Positions 1 to 8,770 of a DNA stretch of 64,000 nucleotides are shown piece by piece. The notes below the pieces were generated by a model, which was not told the DNA's origin, searched no databases, and saw only the letters and a list, made by a program, of their open reading frames with translations. This DNA comes from Cyanobacterium sp. HL-69 (GTDB lineage: Bacteria > Cyanobacteriota > Cyanobacteriia > Cyanobacteriales > Cyanobacteriaceae). The DNA lies in contig CP024912.1 in NCBI GenBank assembly GCA_002813895.1, forward strand, positions 3,069,836-3,133,835, given 5' to 3'. The translations under genes and the position numbers were made by a program. Within the stretch, counting starts at the first letter, position 1. Every line of letters begins with the position of its first letter.

Positions 1-492
1 CATGATGGGGTTTTCAATGCCCCAATTGATACCTAAGGCTGGATCATTAAATTTTAAGGTGCGATCGCACTCAGGACTATAATATTCATCAACTTTGTAT
101 TGAACTTCCGCATCATCGGTTAAAGTCAGAAAGCCATGGGCAAATCCTTTGGGAATGAGTAACTGTTTTTTATTTTCCGCCGACAACTCCACCGATACCC
201 ATTTTTGAAAAGTAGGTGAACCCTTGCGTAAATCAACAGCCACATCAAGGATACTTCCCCTAGTACATCTAACCAATTTTGTTTGTGCTTTAGGTTCAAC
301 TTGAAAATGTAAACCCCTTAAAATTCTTTTTTGTAAAGATAAAGAATGATTATCCTGAACAAATTTAATATTAATCCCTTTTTCTCGTAATCGTTTATCA
401 ACATAGGTTTCCATAAACCATCCTCGATTATCCGAGAATAACTTCGGTTCTAAAATTAAAACCCCATCAATAGCTGTTTTACTAATTTGCAC
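1..492 (-). CDS. rfbC: dTDP-4-dehydrorhamnose 3,5-epimerase (partial, C-terminus outside window)
   Basis: Epimerises C3 and C5 of dTDP-4-keto-6-deoxyglucose in dTDP-L-rhamnose synthesis (cytoplasmic, cupin fold). 164 codons are visible of a family length near 185, so only the C-terminal end is missing. Seen: RGWFMETY at about residues 23-30, the LRGLHFQ segment with the candidate catalytic His62, and PKGFAHGF. The start is a GTG at 492: an in-frame TGA lies three codons upstream and an AGGAG sits at suitable spacing. It begins 16 bp after the rfbA stop, so the two are probably co-transcribed. Not in doubt apart from the truncation by the window edge. Confidence 0.93.
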   Translation of the reverse strand, partial: MQISKTAIDGVLILEPKLFSDNRGWFMETYVDKRLREKGINIKFVQDNHSLSLQKRILRGLHFQVEPKAQTKLVRCTRGSILDVAVDLRKGSPTFQKWVSVELSAENKKQLLIPKGFAHGFLTLTDDAEVQYKVDEYYSPECDRTLKFNDPALGINWGIENPIM

Positions 493-508
493 AATTGCTC
501 ACTCCTCG

Positions 509-1393
509 CTAATAAATAATTTGACCCTCTGCTACCTTCTGTAAATGTTGACCATAAGGAGATTTACCATATTTGATTGCTGATTTTAATAGAGTATTTC
601 GATCAATCCAACCATAATAATAGCCAATTTCTTCGGGGGCAGATATTTTGATACTTTGTCTTTTTTCAATGGTTTCGACAAAATTTGTTGCTTCCACTAA
701 ACTATCCATCGTACCAGTATCAAACCAAGCGTATCCTCTTCCTAATAATTCTACATTTAAACTTTGTAGCTCAAGATACATATTATTTAGGTCTGTAATT
801 TCTAGCTCTCCTCTGGGGGAAGGCTTAATTTGCTGGGCAAAATCTACTACTCTATTATCATAAAAATAAAGCCCCGTAACACAGTAGTTTGATTTAGGAT
901 TTTTTGGTTTCTCTTCGATAGATATAACTTTAAAATTTTGATCAAATTCTACTACCCCAAAACGCTCTGGATCATTGACATAATATCCGAAGATAGTTGC
1001 CTGACCATTTTCTACATTTTTCTTAGCTTTTTTTAATATTTTTGTTAAACCGTTACCATAATAAATATTATCCCCCAAAATCATGGCCACATTATCTTTT
1101 TCAATAAAATCTTTGGCAATTATAAAAGCCTGTGCTAAACCGTCAGGAGAAGGTTGTGGTGCATAGGATAGATTTATTCCAAATTGACTACCATCCCCCA
1201 ACAGCTTTTGAAAATTGGGTAAATCTCTGGGGGTAGAAATAATTAATATATCCTTAATTTTACCCAACATCAATATTGATAAAGGATAATAAATCATGGG
1301 TTTGTCATATACTGGCAAAAGTTGTTTACTTGTGACCATGGTTAGAGGGTAAAGCCTAGTACCAGAGCCACCAGCTAAAATGATTCCTTTCAT
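509..1393 (-). CDS. rfbA: Glucose-1-phosphate thymidylyltransferase
   Basis: Joins glucose-1-phosphate and dTTP to dTDP-glucose, the first step of dTDP-rhamnose synthesis for surface polysaccharide. The 294-residue length is normal. The nucleotidyltransferase signature [11 protein letters not shown] is at residues 8-18, followed by [18 protein letters not shown] near 22-39 and ILGDNIYYG near 105. It starts with ATG (MKGIILAGG). Upstream gene of an rfbA-rfbC pair; rfbB and rfbD are not in the window and may lie beyond its left end. Confidence 0.95.
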   Translation of the reverse strand: MKGIILAGGSGTRLYPLTMVTSKQLLPVYDKPMIYYPLSILMLGKIKDILIISTPRDLPNFQKLLGDGSQFGINLSYAPQPSPDGLAQAFIIAKDFIEKDNVAMILGDNIYYGNGLTKILKKAKKNVENGQATIFGYYVNDPERFGVVEFDQNFKVISIEEKPKNPKSNYCVTGLYFYDNRVVDFAQQIKPSPRGELEITDLNNMYLELQSLNVELLGRGYAWFDTGTMDSLVEATNFVETIEKRQSIKISAPEEIGYYYGWIDRNTLLKSAIKYGKSPYGQHLQKVAEGQIIY

Positions 1394-1831
1394 ATCGTCA
1401 TGTCATAAATTTATTGTTATGTTAACCAATACTAAGACTTTCCTCTTCAGTATTTTGTGGGGTTAAGGTATATCAAGGCTTAGGGGGGTTAGGAGCAATC
1501 AACTTTTTTATTGTTTTGTGAATGGGAAAAGTGGGTAAATCATGTATAACATTTTTTTGGCGATCGCCCTTATAATAAAATTTTGTAAAGATTTAATATT
1601 GTGAAGGGGAGTTTTTAATTCAACCCATGGAGAAATCAGCAGTCAAATTAAAATAAAAGGGTGAGAAAATTCCCACCCTATATATAGTTAGAAATTACCG
1701 ACTAAGGCTTCCTTACACCGATCGCAAATTAGGGGTTCATCAACAAAAGTGTTGATTATCAAACAATTATAGTTTTTAGGTACTCTATAAGTTTATAATT
1801 ACAGTCAAACTCAGTATAACCAAACTTTATT
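1394..1831. other. Intergenic region between rfbA and the methyltransferase gene
   Basis: 438 bp between two divergent genes, so it must hold both promoters. A HIP1 site lies near 1559. The half from 1656 onward starts with a 93-bp copy of the ileS 3' end (listed separately). The last ~80 bp before the methyltransferase ATG are unique AT-rich sequence. No RNA gene or other ORF is recognisable. Confidence 0.6.
1656..1748 (-). repeat. Duplicated ileS 3' end (copy A), left flank of the restriction-modification pair
   Basis: Read on the minus strand it encodes TFVDEPLICDRCKEALVGNF followed by TAA, i.e. the last 20 codons of IleS with conservative changes, then the same 20-bp terminator hairpin (1659-1678). 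It matches 3926-4019 at close to 90% by eye and lies in the same orientation. No reading frame upstream of it continues IleS, so this is a remnant and not a gene. Confidence 0.9.
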
Positions 1832-3115
1832 ATGAGTGCAAAAAAAAGAATCTTATCTTTATTTTCAGGTTGTGGAGGAATGGATTTAGGAATGGAGGGA
1901 AATTTTTGGATTCATGAAGATTTTATTAATGAAAAAATACATTCTAATTGGATTATTGATCGAAATCAACATTTAATTAAACTAGCCAAAACATCTTTTG
2001 AAACAGTTTTTGGCAATGATATTGAAATCAGTGCAAGAAATGCCTGGTTATCTTACTTTAAGAGAAATATTTTTTACCAGCAAAGTGTCGTTGATTTGGT
2101 AGAAAAATATAGTAAAGGAGAATTTACCTTTCCTCAAAATATAGATATAGTAACGGGAGGTTTTCCCTGCCAAGATTTTAGCATTGCTGGAAAAAGAAAA
2201 GGTCTAAATTCCCACAAAAGTCATGACGGTAATTATTTAGATGAAAAAAGTCATAATCATCTAAAAAATAGAGGAATGCTTTATTACTGGATGAAAAAAG
2301 TCATTGAAATTACTCAACCCAAAATATTTATTGCTGAAAATGTAAAAGGCTTAAACTCTTTATCTGAGGTTAAGAGTCAGATAGAGTCTGATTTTAAAGC
2401 AATTAATAATCAAGGTTATATCATTTTTTGCAAATTACTGTATGCTCCAGATTATGGTATTCCTCAAACTAGAGAAAGATTATTTTTTATTGGTATTAAT
2501 AAACAATACCTTAGTAAAAGATTGCTTAAACTTTCTAACATTAAAGACTTTATTAATCCTTTTCCAGAAATAACTCATTGCGATCCACAAAATAGTATTA
2601 TTCATAATAATATTTTAAAACCTTATTCTACAGTTAGATCTGCGTTAAGTGGATTACTAGAGCCAGAGTTAGAAACAAAAGATCAAGCTCAAATGAAATT
2701 CTCTCGAGCTAAATTTTATGGAAAAACTCAAGGACAAATAGAGGTAAATTTAGATGGATTAAGTCCTACAATTAGAGCAGAGCATCATGGAAATATTGAA
2801 TTTAGAAGACTCTCTGTAGAGTTAGGGGGGCGTTATCATGATGAAATAAACTCGGGAAAAAAAATGAGACGTTTAACAGTTAGAGAATGTGCAAGAATAC
2901 AAACTTTTCCCGATAACTATCAGTTTGTGAGAGATAGTAAAATATTAAAAACTGATTTACCTGTTTCTGCGAGTAAGGCTTATAAATTGATAGGTAATGC
3001 CGTACCTCCATTATTGAGTTATCATATCGCTATGAAATTAGAATCTATTTGGGACAATTTGTTTGATGATAATTATTTAGATAACCGAGAGCAACAAAAG
3101 TTAGGTATTTTTTAA
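1832..3115 (+). CDS. DNA (cytosine-5-)-methyltransferase of a type II restriction-modification system
   Basis: Transfers methyl from SAM to C5 of cytosine in a specific site, protecting DNA from the partner nuclease. The conserved motifs appear in order: FSGCGG (I, residues 11-16), PCQ (IV, 112-114, Cys113 the nucleophile), ENV (VI, 169-171), QTRERLFFIG (VIII, near 212), RRLTVRECARIQTFP (IX) and KLIGNAVPP (X). Length 427 is typical. The target recognition part is expected between motifs VIII and IX, but the site cannot be read from sequence. It converges on the presumed endonuclease gene, the stop codons being one base apart. Codon use is more AT-rich than the neighbours, suggesting acquisition. 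Confidence 0.95.
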   Translation: MSAKKRILSLFSGCGGMDLGMEGNFWIHEDFINEKIHSNWIIDRNQHLIKLAKTSFETVFGNDIEISARNAWLSYFKRNIFYQQSVVDLVEKYSKGEFTFPQNIDIVTGGFPCQDFSIAGKRKGLNSHKSHDGNYLDEKSHNHLKNRGMLYYWMKKVIEITQPKIFIAENVKGLNSLSEVKSQIESDFKAINNQGYIIFCKLLYAPDYGIPQTRERLFFIGINKQYLSKRLLKLSNIKDFINPFPEITHCDPQNSIIHNNILKPYSTVRSALSGLLEPELETKDQAQMKFSRAKFYGKTQGQIEVNLDGLSPTIRAEHHGNIEFRRLSVELGGRYHDEINSGKKMRRLTVRECARIQTFPDNYQFVRDSKILKTDLPVSASKAYKLIGNAVPPLLSYHIAMKLESIWDNLFDDNYLDNREQQKLGIF

Positions 3116-3116
3116 A

Positions 3117-3893
3117 TCAATTATTTTCTATGTTTTTGATTTTTGCTATTAATCTATTTTTATCAATAGATAGTTTGTCCATAATCTCCTCTAAAATTTC
3201 TGGATTATGTAAGAGATATTTAATGATCTCAATAACTAAATCATCTTGCCAAGAACTTTTATTAATTTTATTGTTAATGATTCTATTCACTGCTACTTGA
3301 GCATACCTTTTAATCCATTCTTTATCTTTTTCTACAACTTTATCATCAGGATTATCTTCTATTTTTTGAAAACCACTCCATGCTAATCTAGGTCGAGGAG
3401 TTCTATCTTGAAAAAGATCATTTTCAGTAATTTTTAGACCTTTATAGTATCTTCCATATCTAATATCAAATTGTCGATTATTGTTTTTTCTTAAAACAAA
3501 AATAACCCAAATATTTATATCGAGTTTTCCAATGGTGGATCCTGGTATGATGACATCATTAGCCTTTTCTGTATAACCACTCTTTAGTTCTATTTTTCTC
3601 TTTATGGTAATTTTACTATCTAAGATAGTAAAAAATATTTTTAAATCAGGTGATTGAACTTCAACGGTAATTTTATTTTTAAATAATGGGTATAAACTGA
3701 TAATTTCTTGAAAAATATTTTTAGCTTTTTGCCCTGCTAAATAAGAAAAATCTGTATCTGTATTTGCTTCCCCTTCTGCCCATTTACATCGTTGCAATTC
3801 TTCTTGAGAGTTTTGTAATTTGCTTGCAATTTGTCTTGTTAATTTGGGCATTAAATCTTGATCTATAAAATCTTCGTAATCTTTTTTCTTCAT
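3117..3893 (-). CDS. Probable type II restriction endonuclease (PD-(D/E)xK type)
   Basis: 258 residues; I do not recognise a named family. The sequence offers a plausible PD-(D/E)xK centre: Pro82-Asp83, then Glu102-Leu-Lys104 about 19 residues later at the end of a predicted strand. It lies tail-to-tail with a complete m5C methyltransferase, and both sit between duplicated ileS ends, so it is most likely the cognate restriction enzyme. It would cut DNA unmethylated at the shared site. It starts with ATG (MKKKDYEDF). Inference from context plus motif; no biochemical specificity can be given. Confidence 0.72.
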   Translation of the reverse strand: MKKKDYEDFIDQDLMPKLTRQIASKLQNSQEELQRCKWAEGEANTDTDFSYLAGQKAKNIFQEIISLYPLFKNKITVEVQSPDLKIFFTILDSKITIKRKIELKSGYTEKANDVIIPGSTIGKLDINIWVIFVLRKNNNRQFDIRYGRYYKGLKITENDLFQDRTPRPRLAWSGFQKIEDNPDDKVVEKDKEWIKRYAQVAVNRIINNKINKSSWQDDLVIEIIKYLLHNPEILEEIMDKLSIDKNRLIAKIKNIENN

Positions 3894-3919
3894 TTAGTAT
3901 TTATAAAAATATTTTAATA

Positions 3920-3948
3920 AAAATTAAAGGGTGAGAAAATTCCCACCC
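3920..3948 (-). terminator. Rho-independent terminator of ileS
   Basis: Hairpin GGGTGAGAAAATTCCCACCC (3929-3948; 5-bp stem, one mismatch, 3 more pairs), followed in the minus direction by a T-rich tract. It is 10 bp after the ileS stop. Confidence 0.75.
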
Positions 3949-4019
3949 CATAATGTAATTAAAAATTACCAGCTAAGGCTTCCTTACACCGATCGCAAAT
4001 TAGGGGTTCATCAACAAAA
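3926..4019 (-). repeat. ileS 3' end (copy B, in the intact gene), right flank of the restriction-modification pair
   Basis: Matches 1656-1748 with one indel and about ten substitutions. It covers the last 20 codons of ileS, the stop and the terminator hairpin. The two copies are direct repeats flanking the 2-kb restriction-modification cassette. Confidence 0.9.
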
Positions 4020-6877
4020 CTACCTACAGCATTAGAATAATTCCAACACCGATCGCACTTACGCCCTTCTGCATTAACTACTGCTACCTTAAGAGTAGTA
4101 TCCGTTAAAGTGATTTCCCCTCGATATTCACTCTCATCCAACGCAGACTCATCATCCACTAACTCCACCTGAGATACTAACAAGAGATAACGCAACTCAT
4201 CCACCCTGTTACCATCATTAAGCGCATCATCAGGATTTAGACTTGCCAAAGTGTCGGCTAACTTACCAGTGGTGTCATATACCAACACCTTCGCCTCTAA
4301 AGAAGCACCGATGAGCTTTTGGTTACGGGCATCATCTAAAATCTTATTAACTCCCGTGCGAATATGGCGTAATTCCTGCCATTTTTGGGCAAATTCAGGG
4401 CTTTGCACCCATTCAGGTTTTAAATTAACCCAACCCGCCTCAAACACGGAATTACAAGGTTTCTCATAGGGTAAGTTTTGCCAAATATCCTCCGCCATGT
4501 GACATAGTACAGGAGCGATCGCCCTTACCAGATTTTCTAGTATAATAGCCATAACAGTTTGACAACTGCGACGACGAGCAGAATTAGGGTCAGAAATATA
4601 AAGCCTATCTTTCGCAATATCCAGATAGAAATTAGAAAGATCAACTACACAGAAATTTTGCACCTTCTGGAAGAACTTGAAAAATTGGAAACTCTCGTAA
4701 GCCTCAGTAATTTCCGTAAAAACCTGATGGGTTTCATGCAAAATGTACTTGTCCAACTCAGGTAAATCAGCATAACTCACCGCATTTTGAGTAGGATCAA
4801 AATCATGTAAACTACCGATTAAAAATCGAGCCGTATTACGAATCTTACGATAAACATCCGCCAACTGCTTGATGATACTATCCCCAATGCGCACATCCCC
4901 AGAATAGTCCGTAGAAGATACCCAAAGCCTCAACACATCAGCACCGTAAGGAGGTTGTTGTTTTTGATTTTTACCCCCATTAATGATTAAATTAGGATCA
5001 ACCACATTACCGATAGACTTACTCATCTTCATGCCCTTTTCATCCAACACAAAACCATGGGTTAACACAGTCTTATAAGGCGCATGACCATTTACCGCTA
5101 CACTGGTTAAAAGACTAGACTGGAACCAGCCTCGATGTTGATCAGATCCCTCCAAATATAGATCCACAGGGTATTTCAATTCCTCCCGTTGATTTGCCAC
5201 CGCCGCCCAAGACGAACCAGAGTCAAACCAAACATCCATGGTATCCATACCCTTACGGTAGGTTTTACCATCGTTGCGGTAACTTTCAGGCAATAACTCC
5301 TCCACCGACATCAACCACCAAGCATCAGAACCCTTTTCCTTGATAATATCTCTCACATGGTTAACAGTCTCCTCATTTAACAAAGGCTCATTAGTTTTCT
5401 CATCATAAAACACAGGAATCGGTAAACCCCAACTACGTTGACGGGAGATACACCAATCGCTTCTCTCACTTACCATAGGAGTAATTCTATTTTCCCCCTG
5501 CGCAGGAATCCAGTTAACCTCTTTGATAGCCTTTAATGCTTCCTCTCTGAAACCATCCACCGAAGCAAACCATTGCTCCGTTGCCCTAAAAATGGTCGGC
5601 TTTTTGGTACGCCAATCATAGGGATACTTGTGTTCGTAGGCTTCCTCTTTTAATAAGCTACCTTTACCCGTTAAAGCATCAATAATGGCTCGGTTGGCAT
5701 CTTTTAAGACATTTAAGCTCTGAAATTCCCCTGCTTCCTCCGTAAGATTCCCTTTATCATCCACAGGAGAAAGAATTGGTAAATTATACTTCTGCCCTGT
5801 CATATAGTCTTCTTGTCCATGACCAGGAGCAGTATGTACTAATCCTGTACCAGATTCTGTAGTGATATAGTCACCACCGATAACGACGGGGCTTTCTCTG
5901 TCAAAGAGGGGATGTTGGTAAGTGGATAATTCTAAATCTGCACCTTTGATGGTGGTTTTAACTTCTAATTTAACACCGAAGGTATTACCAAGGCTTTCTA
6001 CTAAATCTTGAGCAACAATGAGGAATTGCCCCCCCCTTATTAAGGGGGGTTGGGGGGAATCATTTTCCGCAATTACCTCCACCACAGCATAATCTAACCT
6101 GCTATTAACCGCTACTGCCAAGTTACCAGGAATTGTCCAAGGGGTAGTCGTCCAGATAGCAACACCCAAATTAGGCATATATTTCTCTAAACTAGAGGCT
6201 TTATCACTCAACTTAGTGATAGTGAAACTAGCATAGATACTGCGAGAAACGTGTCCTTGAGGATATTCTAATTCTGCTTCAGCGAGGGCGGTTTGAGAAC
6301 TAGGACTCCAATGAACAGGTTTTAAACCACGGTAAATATAACCATTGATGGCCATTTTGCCAAATACTTCCATTTGGGCTGCTTCATATTCAGGTTTGAG
6401 GGTGAGGTAAGGGTTTTCCCAGTCTCCCCAGATGCCATAGCGTTTAAATCCTTCGGCTTGTTTTTTTTGGGTTTTGATGGCAAAGTCACGGGCTTTATAC
6501 CTTAGTTTAATGGGGGTTAACTCAGCCCTTTTTTCTTTTTCGATGCTTTGTAATACTTTTAATTCGATGGGTAAACCGTGGCAATCCCAACCAGGCACAT
6601 AACGAACTTTATGCCCTTGTAATAGTTTATATTTATTGATAATATCTTTTAGAACTTTGTTTAAGGCATGACCCATGTGTAAGTCACCGTTGGCATAAGG
6701 GGGGCCGTCATGGAGGACAAATAATTCTTTGGGGTTATTTTCGGCTAGATTTTCATATATTTTATTTTCTGCCCAAAATTTTTGCAATTCTGGCTCTTTT
6801 TGTACCGCATTAGCTCTCATATTAAAGCTAGTTTGGGGCAAATTTACGGTATCTTTATAATTTTTAGGTTCACTCAT
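3959..6877 (-). CDS. ileS: Isoleucyl-tRNA synthetase
   Basis: Charges tRNA-Ile; class I synthetase of 972 residues. Seen: the HIGH-type motif HMGH (67-70), KMSKS (617-621) and a C-terminal zinc knuckle with CDRCWNY and CDRCKEA. Odd: about 12 extra residues, SPQPPLIRGG and neighbours (about 272-284, in the editing-domain region), are encoded by a perfect palindromic repeat at 6029-6057 that also occurs between genes elsewhere in the window. The ATG start gives MSEPKNYKDT. Its 3' end is duplicated beyond the adjoining restriction-modification pair. Confidence 0.97.
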   Translation of the reverse strand: MSEPKNYKDTVNLPQTSFNMRANAVQKEPELQKFWAENKIYENLAENNPKELFVLHDGPPYANGDLHMGHALNKVLKDIINKYKLLQGHKVRYVPGWDCHGLPIELKVLQSIEKEKRAELTPIKLRYKARDFAIKTQKKQAEGFKRYGIWGDWENPYLTLKPEYEAAQMEVFGKMAINGYIYRGLKPVHWSPSSQTALAEAELEYPQGHVSRSIYASFTITKLSDKASSLEKYMPNLGVAIWTTTPWTIPGNLAVAVNSRLDYAVVEVIAENDSPQPPLIRGGQFLIVAQDLVESLGNTFGVKLEVKTTIKGADLELSTYQHPLFDRESPVVIGGDYITTESGTGLVHTAPGHGQEDYMTGQKYNLPILSPVDDKGNLTEEAGEFQSLNVLKDANRAIIDALTGKGSLLKEEAYEHKYPYDWRTKKPTIFRATEQWFASVDGFREEALKAIKEVNWIPAQGENRITPMVSERSDWCISRQRSWGLPIPVFYDEKTNEPLLNEETVNHVRDIIKEKGSDAWWLMSVEELLPESYRNDGKTYRKGMDTMDVWFDSGSSWAAVANQREELKYPVDLYLEGSDQHRGWFQSSLLTSVAVNGHAPYKTVLTHGFVLDEKGMKMSKSIGNVVDPNLIINGGKNQKQQPPYGADVLRLWVSSTDYSGDVRIGDSIIKQLADVYRKIRNTARFLIGSLHDFDPTQNAVSYADLPELDKYILHETHQVFTEITEAYESFQFFKFFQKVQNFCVVDLSNFYLDIAKDRLYISDPNSARRRSCQTVMAIILENLVRAIAPVLCHMAEDIWQNLPYEKPCNSVFEAGWVNLKPEWVQSPEFAQKWQELRHIRTGVNKILDDARNQKLIGASLEAKVLVYDTTGKLADTLASLNPDDALNDGNRVDELRYLLLVSQVELVDDESALDESEYRGEITLTDTTLKVAVVNAEGRKCDRCWNYSNAVGSFVDEPLICDRCKEALAGNF
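6029..6057. repeat. Palindromic repeat inserted in frame within ileS
   Basis: Core CCCCCCTTATTAAGGGGGG with a TTGGGGGG tail. Translated on the minus strand it gives SPQPPLIRGG. Related copies are at 15537-15565 and 17883-17911, both intergenic. Confidence 0.8.
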
Positions 6878-7000
6878 GGATAAGAGAGATTAATTAATAT
6901 AACTTTTTACATTCTGCTATTGTATTGCGAATAGGTGTTGTATCTCAATGTCAAAATTGACGAAGAAAGACTTAATCGAATTATTTTTAACTATAAAAAA

Positions 7001-7017
7001 AGAGGGATAATCCCTCT
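7001..7017 (-). terminator. Terminator of ycf34
   Basis: AGAGGGAT-A-ATCCCTCT perfect inverted repeat followed on the minus strand by seven T residues. It lies 33 bp beyond the ycf34 stop. Confidence 0.85.
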
Positions 7018-7049
7018 GTGATGAAAAAATTAATCAGCTTTGCTGTTAT

Positions 7050-7298
7050 CTAAGTGGGAATTGCTTCTCCGGGGCGTAGTTTTGCCCATTTATTTTTTTC
7101 CTCTGTAAAGCTATCACAACCGACAACATCCCACTCAGTTTCTATATAGTCTTCACGGGTGCGAATATTGACGTTTATGGAAGGATTTTCTGGCTCAAAA
7201 CTAGGATTGTTTGTTAAATGGGGTTGCTCATGTTGAGTTTCTACGGCATGATAAGTATTGCAACGATCAACGTAGTAACAGTTTACACAGATACACAT
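7050..7298 (-). CDS. ycf34: Ycf34 family iron-sulfur protein
   Basis: 82 residues, conserved in cyanobacteria and some algal plastids; the family is reported to bind an Fe-S cluster and influence photosynthetic electron transport. The N-terminal cysteines Cys2, Cys4, Cys7 and Cys13 (MCICVNC...DRC) are the likely ligands, and the C-terminal EWDVVGCDSF...KWAKLRPGE block is the family hallmark. Monocistronic: it has its own terminator and is divergent from the CCA-adding enzyme gene 67 bp away. Confidence 0.9.
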   Translation of the reverse strand: MCICVNCYYVDRCNTYHAVETQHEQPHLTNNPSFEPENPSINVNIRTREDYIETEWDVVGCDSFTEEKNKWAKLRPGEAIPT

Positions 7299-7365
7299 AG
7301 GCTTTTTCTCCGACTGTCTCTACTTCCTAATCTAGCTTAATTTTAATAAGGTTGGTTATTTATTA

Positions 7366-8589
7366 ATGTTTATTGCGGATTTTTTAAGACAAGTATTGCC
7401 TTTTGATTTGGATTTGTTGCCCCCTGATGCTTTTTTGGTGGGGGGAGTGGTTAGGGATGCTTTATTGCACAGGAGAAGGGATTATATTGATTTAGATTTT
7501 GTTTTACCCCATGGGGCTATTCAAACGGCGAAGTTTATTGCTAATAAGTATGGCGCTGGGTTTGTGGTGTTGGATGCGGGGCGGGAGATTGCTAGGGTGG
7601 TTTTTCCTTCGGCAACGGTGGATTTTGCTAGACAGGAGGGGGATTGTTTGGTGGATGATTTATATCGTCGTGATTTTTGTCTAAATGCGATCGCCCTTAA
7701 CCTATATACTGAGGAAATAGTAGATCCCTTAGAAGGTCAAAAAGATTTAGAGAAAGGTATCATCAGAATGGTATCACCAAAAAACCTTGAAGATGACCCC
7801 CTCAGAATTTTAAGGGCTTATCGTCAAGCCTCCCAATTAGGTTTTAAAATTACCCCTGATACCCGTAAAACTTTGCAAAAATTAGCCCCTCTTCTGTCTC
7901 GGGTAGCGGCGGAAAGGGTAAAGAGTGAATTAGACTATCTCTTACAATCGAAGAATGGTTGTCATTGGTTACAATTGGCTTATGAAGATAATATATTATC
8001 CCATTGGTTAGCAAATATTACCTCAGAAAGTATTGTTAATTTATTGAAAATAGATCTAATTTTAAGTAATCTTGCACAAAAATATACCCCATTTCAAAAT
8101 CTATCTTCAGAGTTTTTAGGATTAGCAAAATTATCTTGTTTAACTTCTAATGTTCCTGAATTAGTTCAAGAGGAATTAATTAATTTAAAGTGTTCTAAAA
8201 ATGAGATTAAAACGGTAACTACTATTATTAAATATCTTCCTAAGTTACTTAATTTTAATTTTAATACTACCCTTAGAGAACAGTATTTTTTCTTTCTTCA
8301 TGTTGGTGATACTTTTCCTTTAATAGCTTTTAGGGCAATAGCTTCTAACCCTGAAAATAAATCGACAATATATCAATTAACAGAGCGTTATTTCAACCAA
8401 AATGATTTAGTAGCCCATCCTCAATCATTGATTACAGGAAATGATCTTATAAATGAACTAAATTTTAAACCAAGTCCATTAATAAAAGAAATATTAATAG
8501 AAGTACAAATTGCCCATTTAGAAAACAAAATTAATAATAAACAAGAAGCCCTTATTTTTGCTCAAAAATATTGTAATGAAAATCTCTAA
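7366..8589 (+). CDS. cca: CCA tRNA nucleotidyltransferase / poly(A) polymerase family
   Basis: Class II nucleotidyltransferase, 407 residues, that adds or repairs the 3' CCA of tRNAs; a poly(A) polymerase role is possible, as the two activities share one fold. Seen: GGVVRD at 26-31, the metal-binding DLD at 42-44, RRDFCLNAIAL near 103-113 and LRILRAYRQASQLGF (neck helix). No HD domain is evident. The ATG start (MFIADFLRQ) has no strong Shine-Dalgarno. The 3' half is noticeably more AT-rich than the 5' half. Confidence 0.85.
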   Translation: MFIADFLRQVLPFDLDLLPPDAFLVGGVVRDALLHRRRDYIDLDFVLPHGAIQTAKFIANKYGAGFVVLDAGREIARVVFPSATVDFARQEGDCLVDDLYRRDFCLNAIALNLYTEEIVDPLEGQKDLEKGIIRMVSPKNLEDDPLRILRAYRQASQLGFKITPDTRKTLQKLAPLLSRVAAERVKSELDYLLQSKNGCHWLQLAYEDNILSHWLANITSESIVNLLKIDLILSNLAQKYTPFQNLSSEFLGLAKLSCLTSNVPELVQEELINLKCSKNEIKTVTTIIKYLPKLLNFNFNTTLREQYFFFLHVGDTFPLIAFRAIASNPENKSTIYQLTERYFNQNDLVAHPQSLITGNDLINELNFKPSPLIKEILIEVQIAHLENKINNKQEALIFAQKYCNENL

Positions 8590-8618
8590 TTATTTACCCA
8601 TATTAGTCATATATCTAA

Positions 8619-8638
8619 CAAGGGGCTTAAGCCCCTTG
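8619..8638. repeat. Dispersed palindrome, probable terminator after cca
   Basis: CAAGGGGCTTAAGCCCCTTG is a perfect 20-bp palindrome 30 bp past the cca stop. Close relatives are at 11772-11791, 13272-13290, 24353-24371 and 54757-54775. Confidence 0.75.
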
Positions 8639-8770
8639 CCTTGTCATCACTCCCTCTTTCTTGTCTCTTATTCATCTGATTAATTCATCTTTTCATGAAG
8701 CCTTGCGTAGTGATTATTGATTTTGTGAAACCAAATAAAGGACAATAGAAAAATATTAAATCTTAAAAAA

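Noticed and set aside
1465-1495. CTTAGGGGGGTTAGG segment as another copy of the palindrome family
   Set aside because: Only one arm is present and there is no inverted partner nearby.
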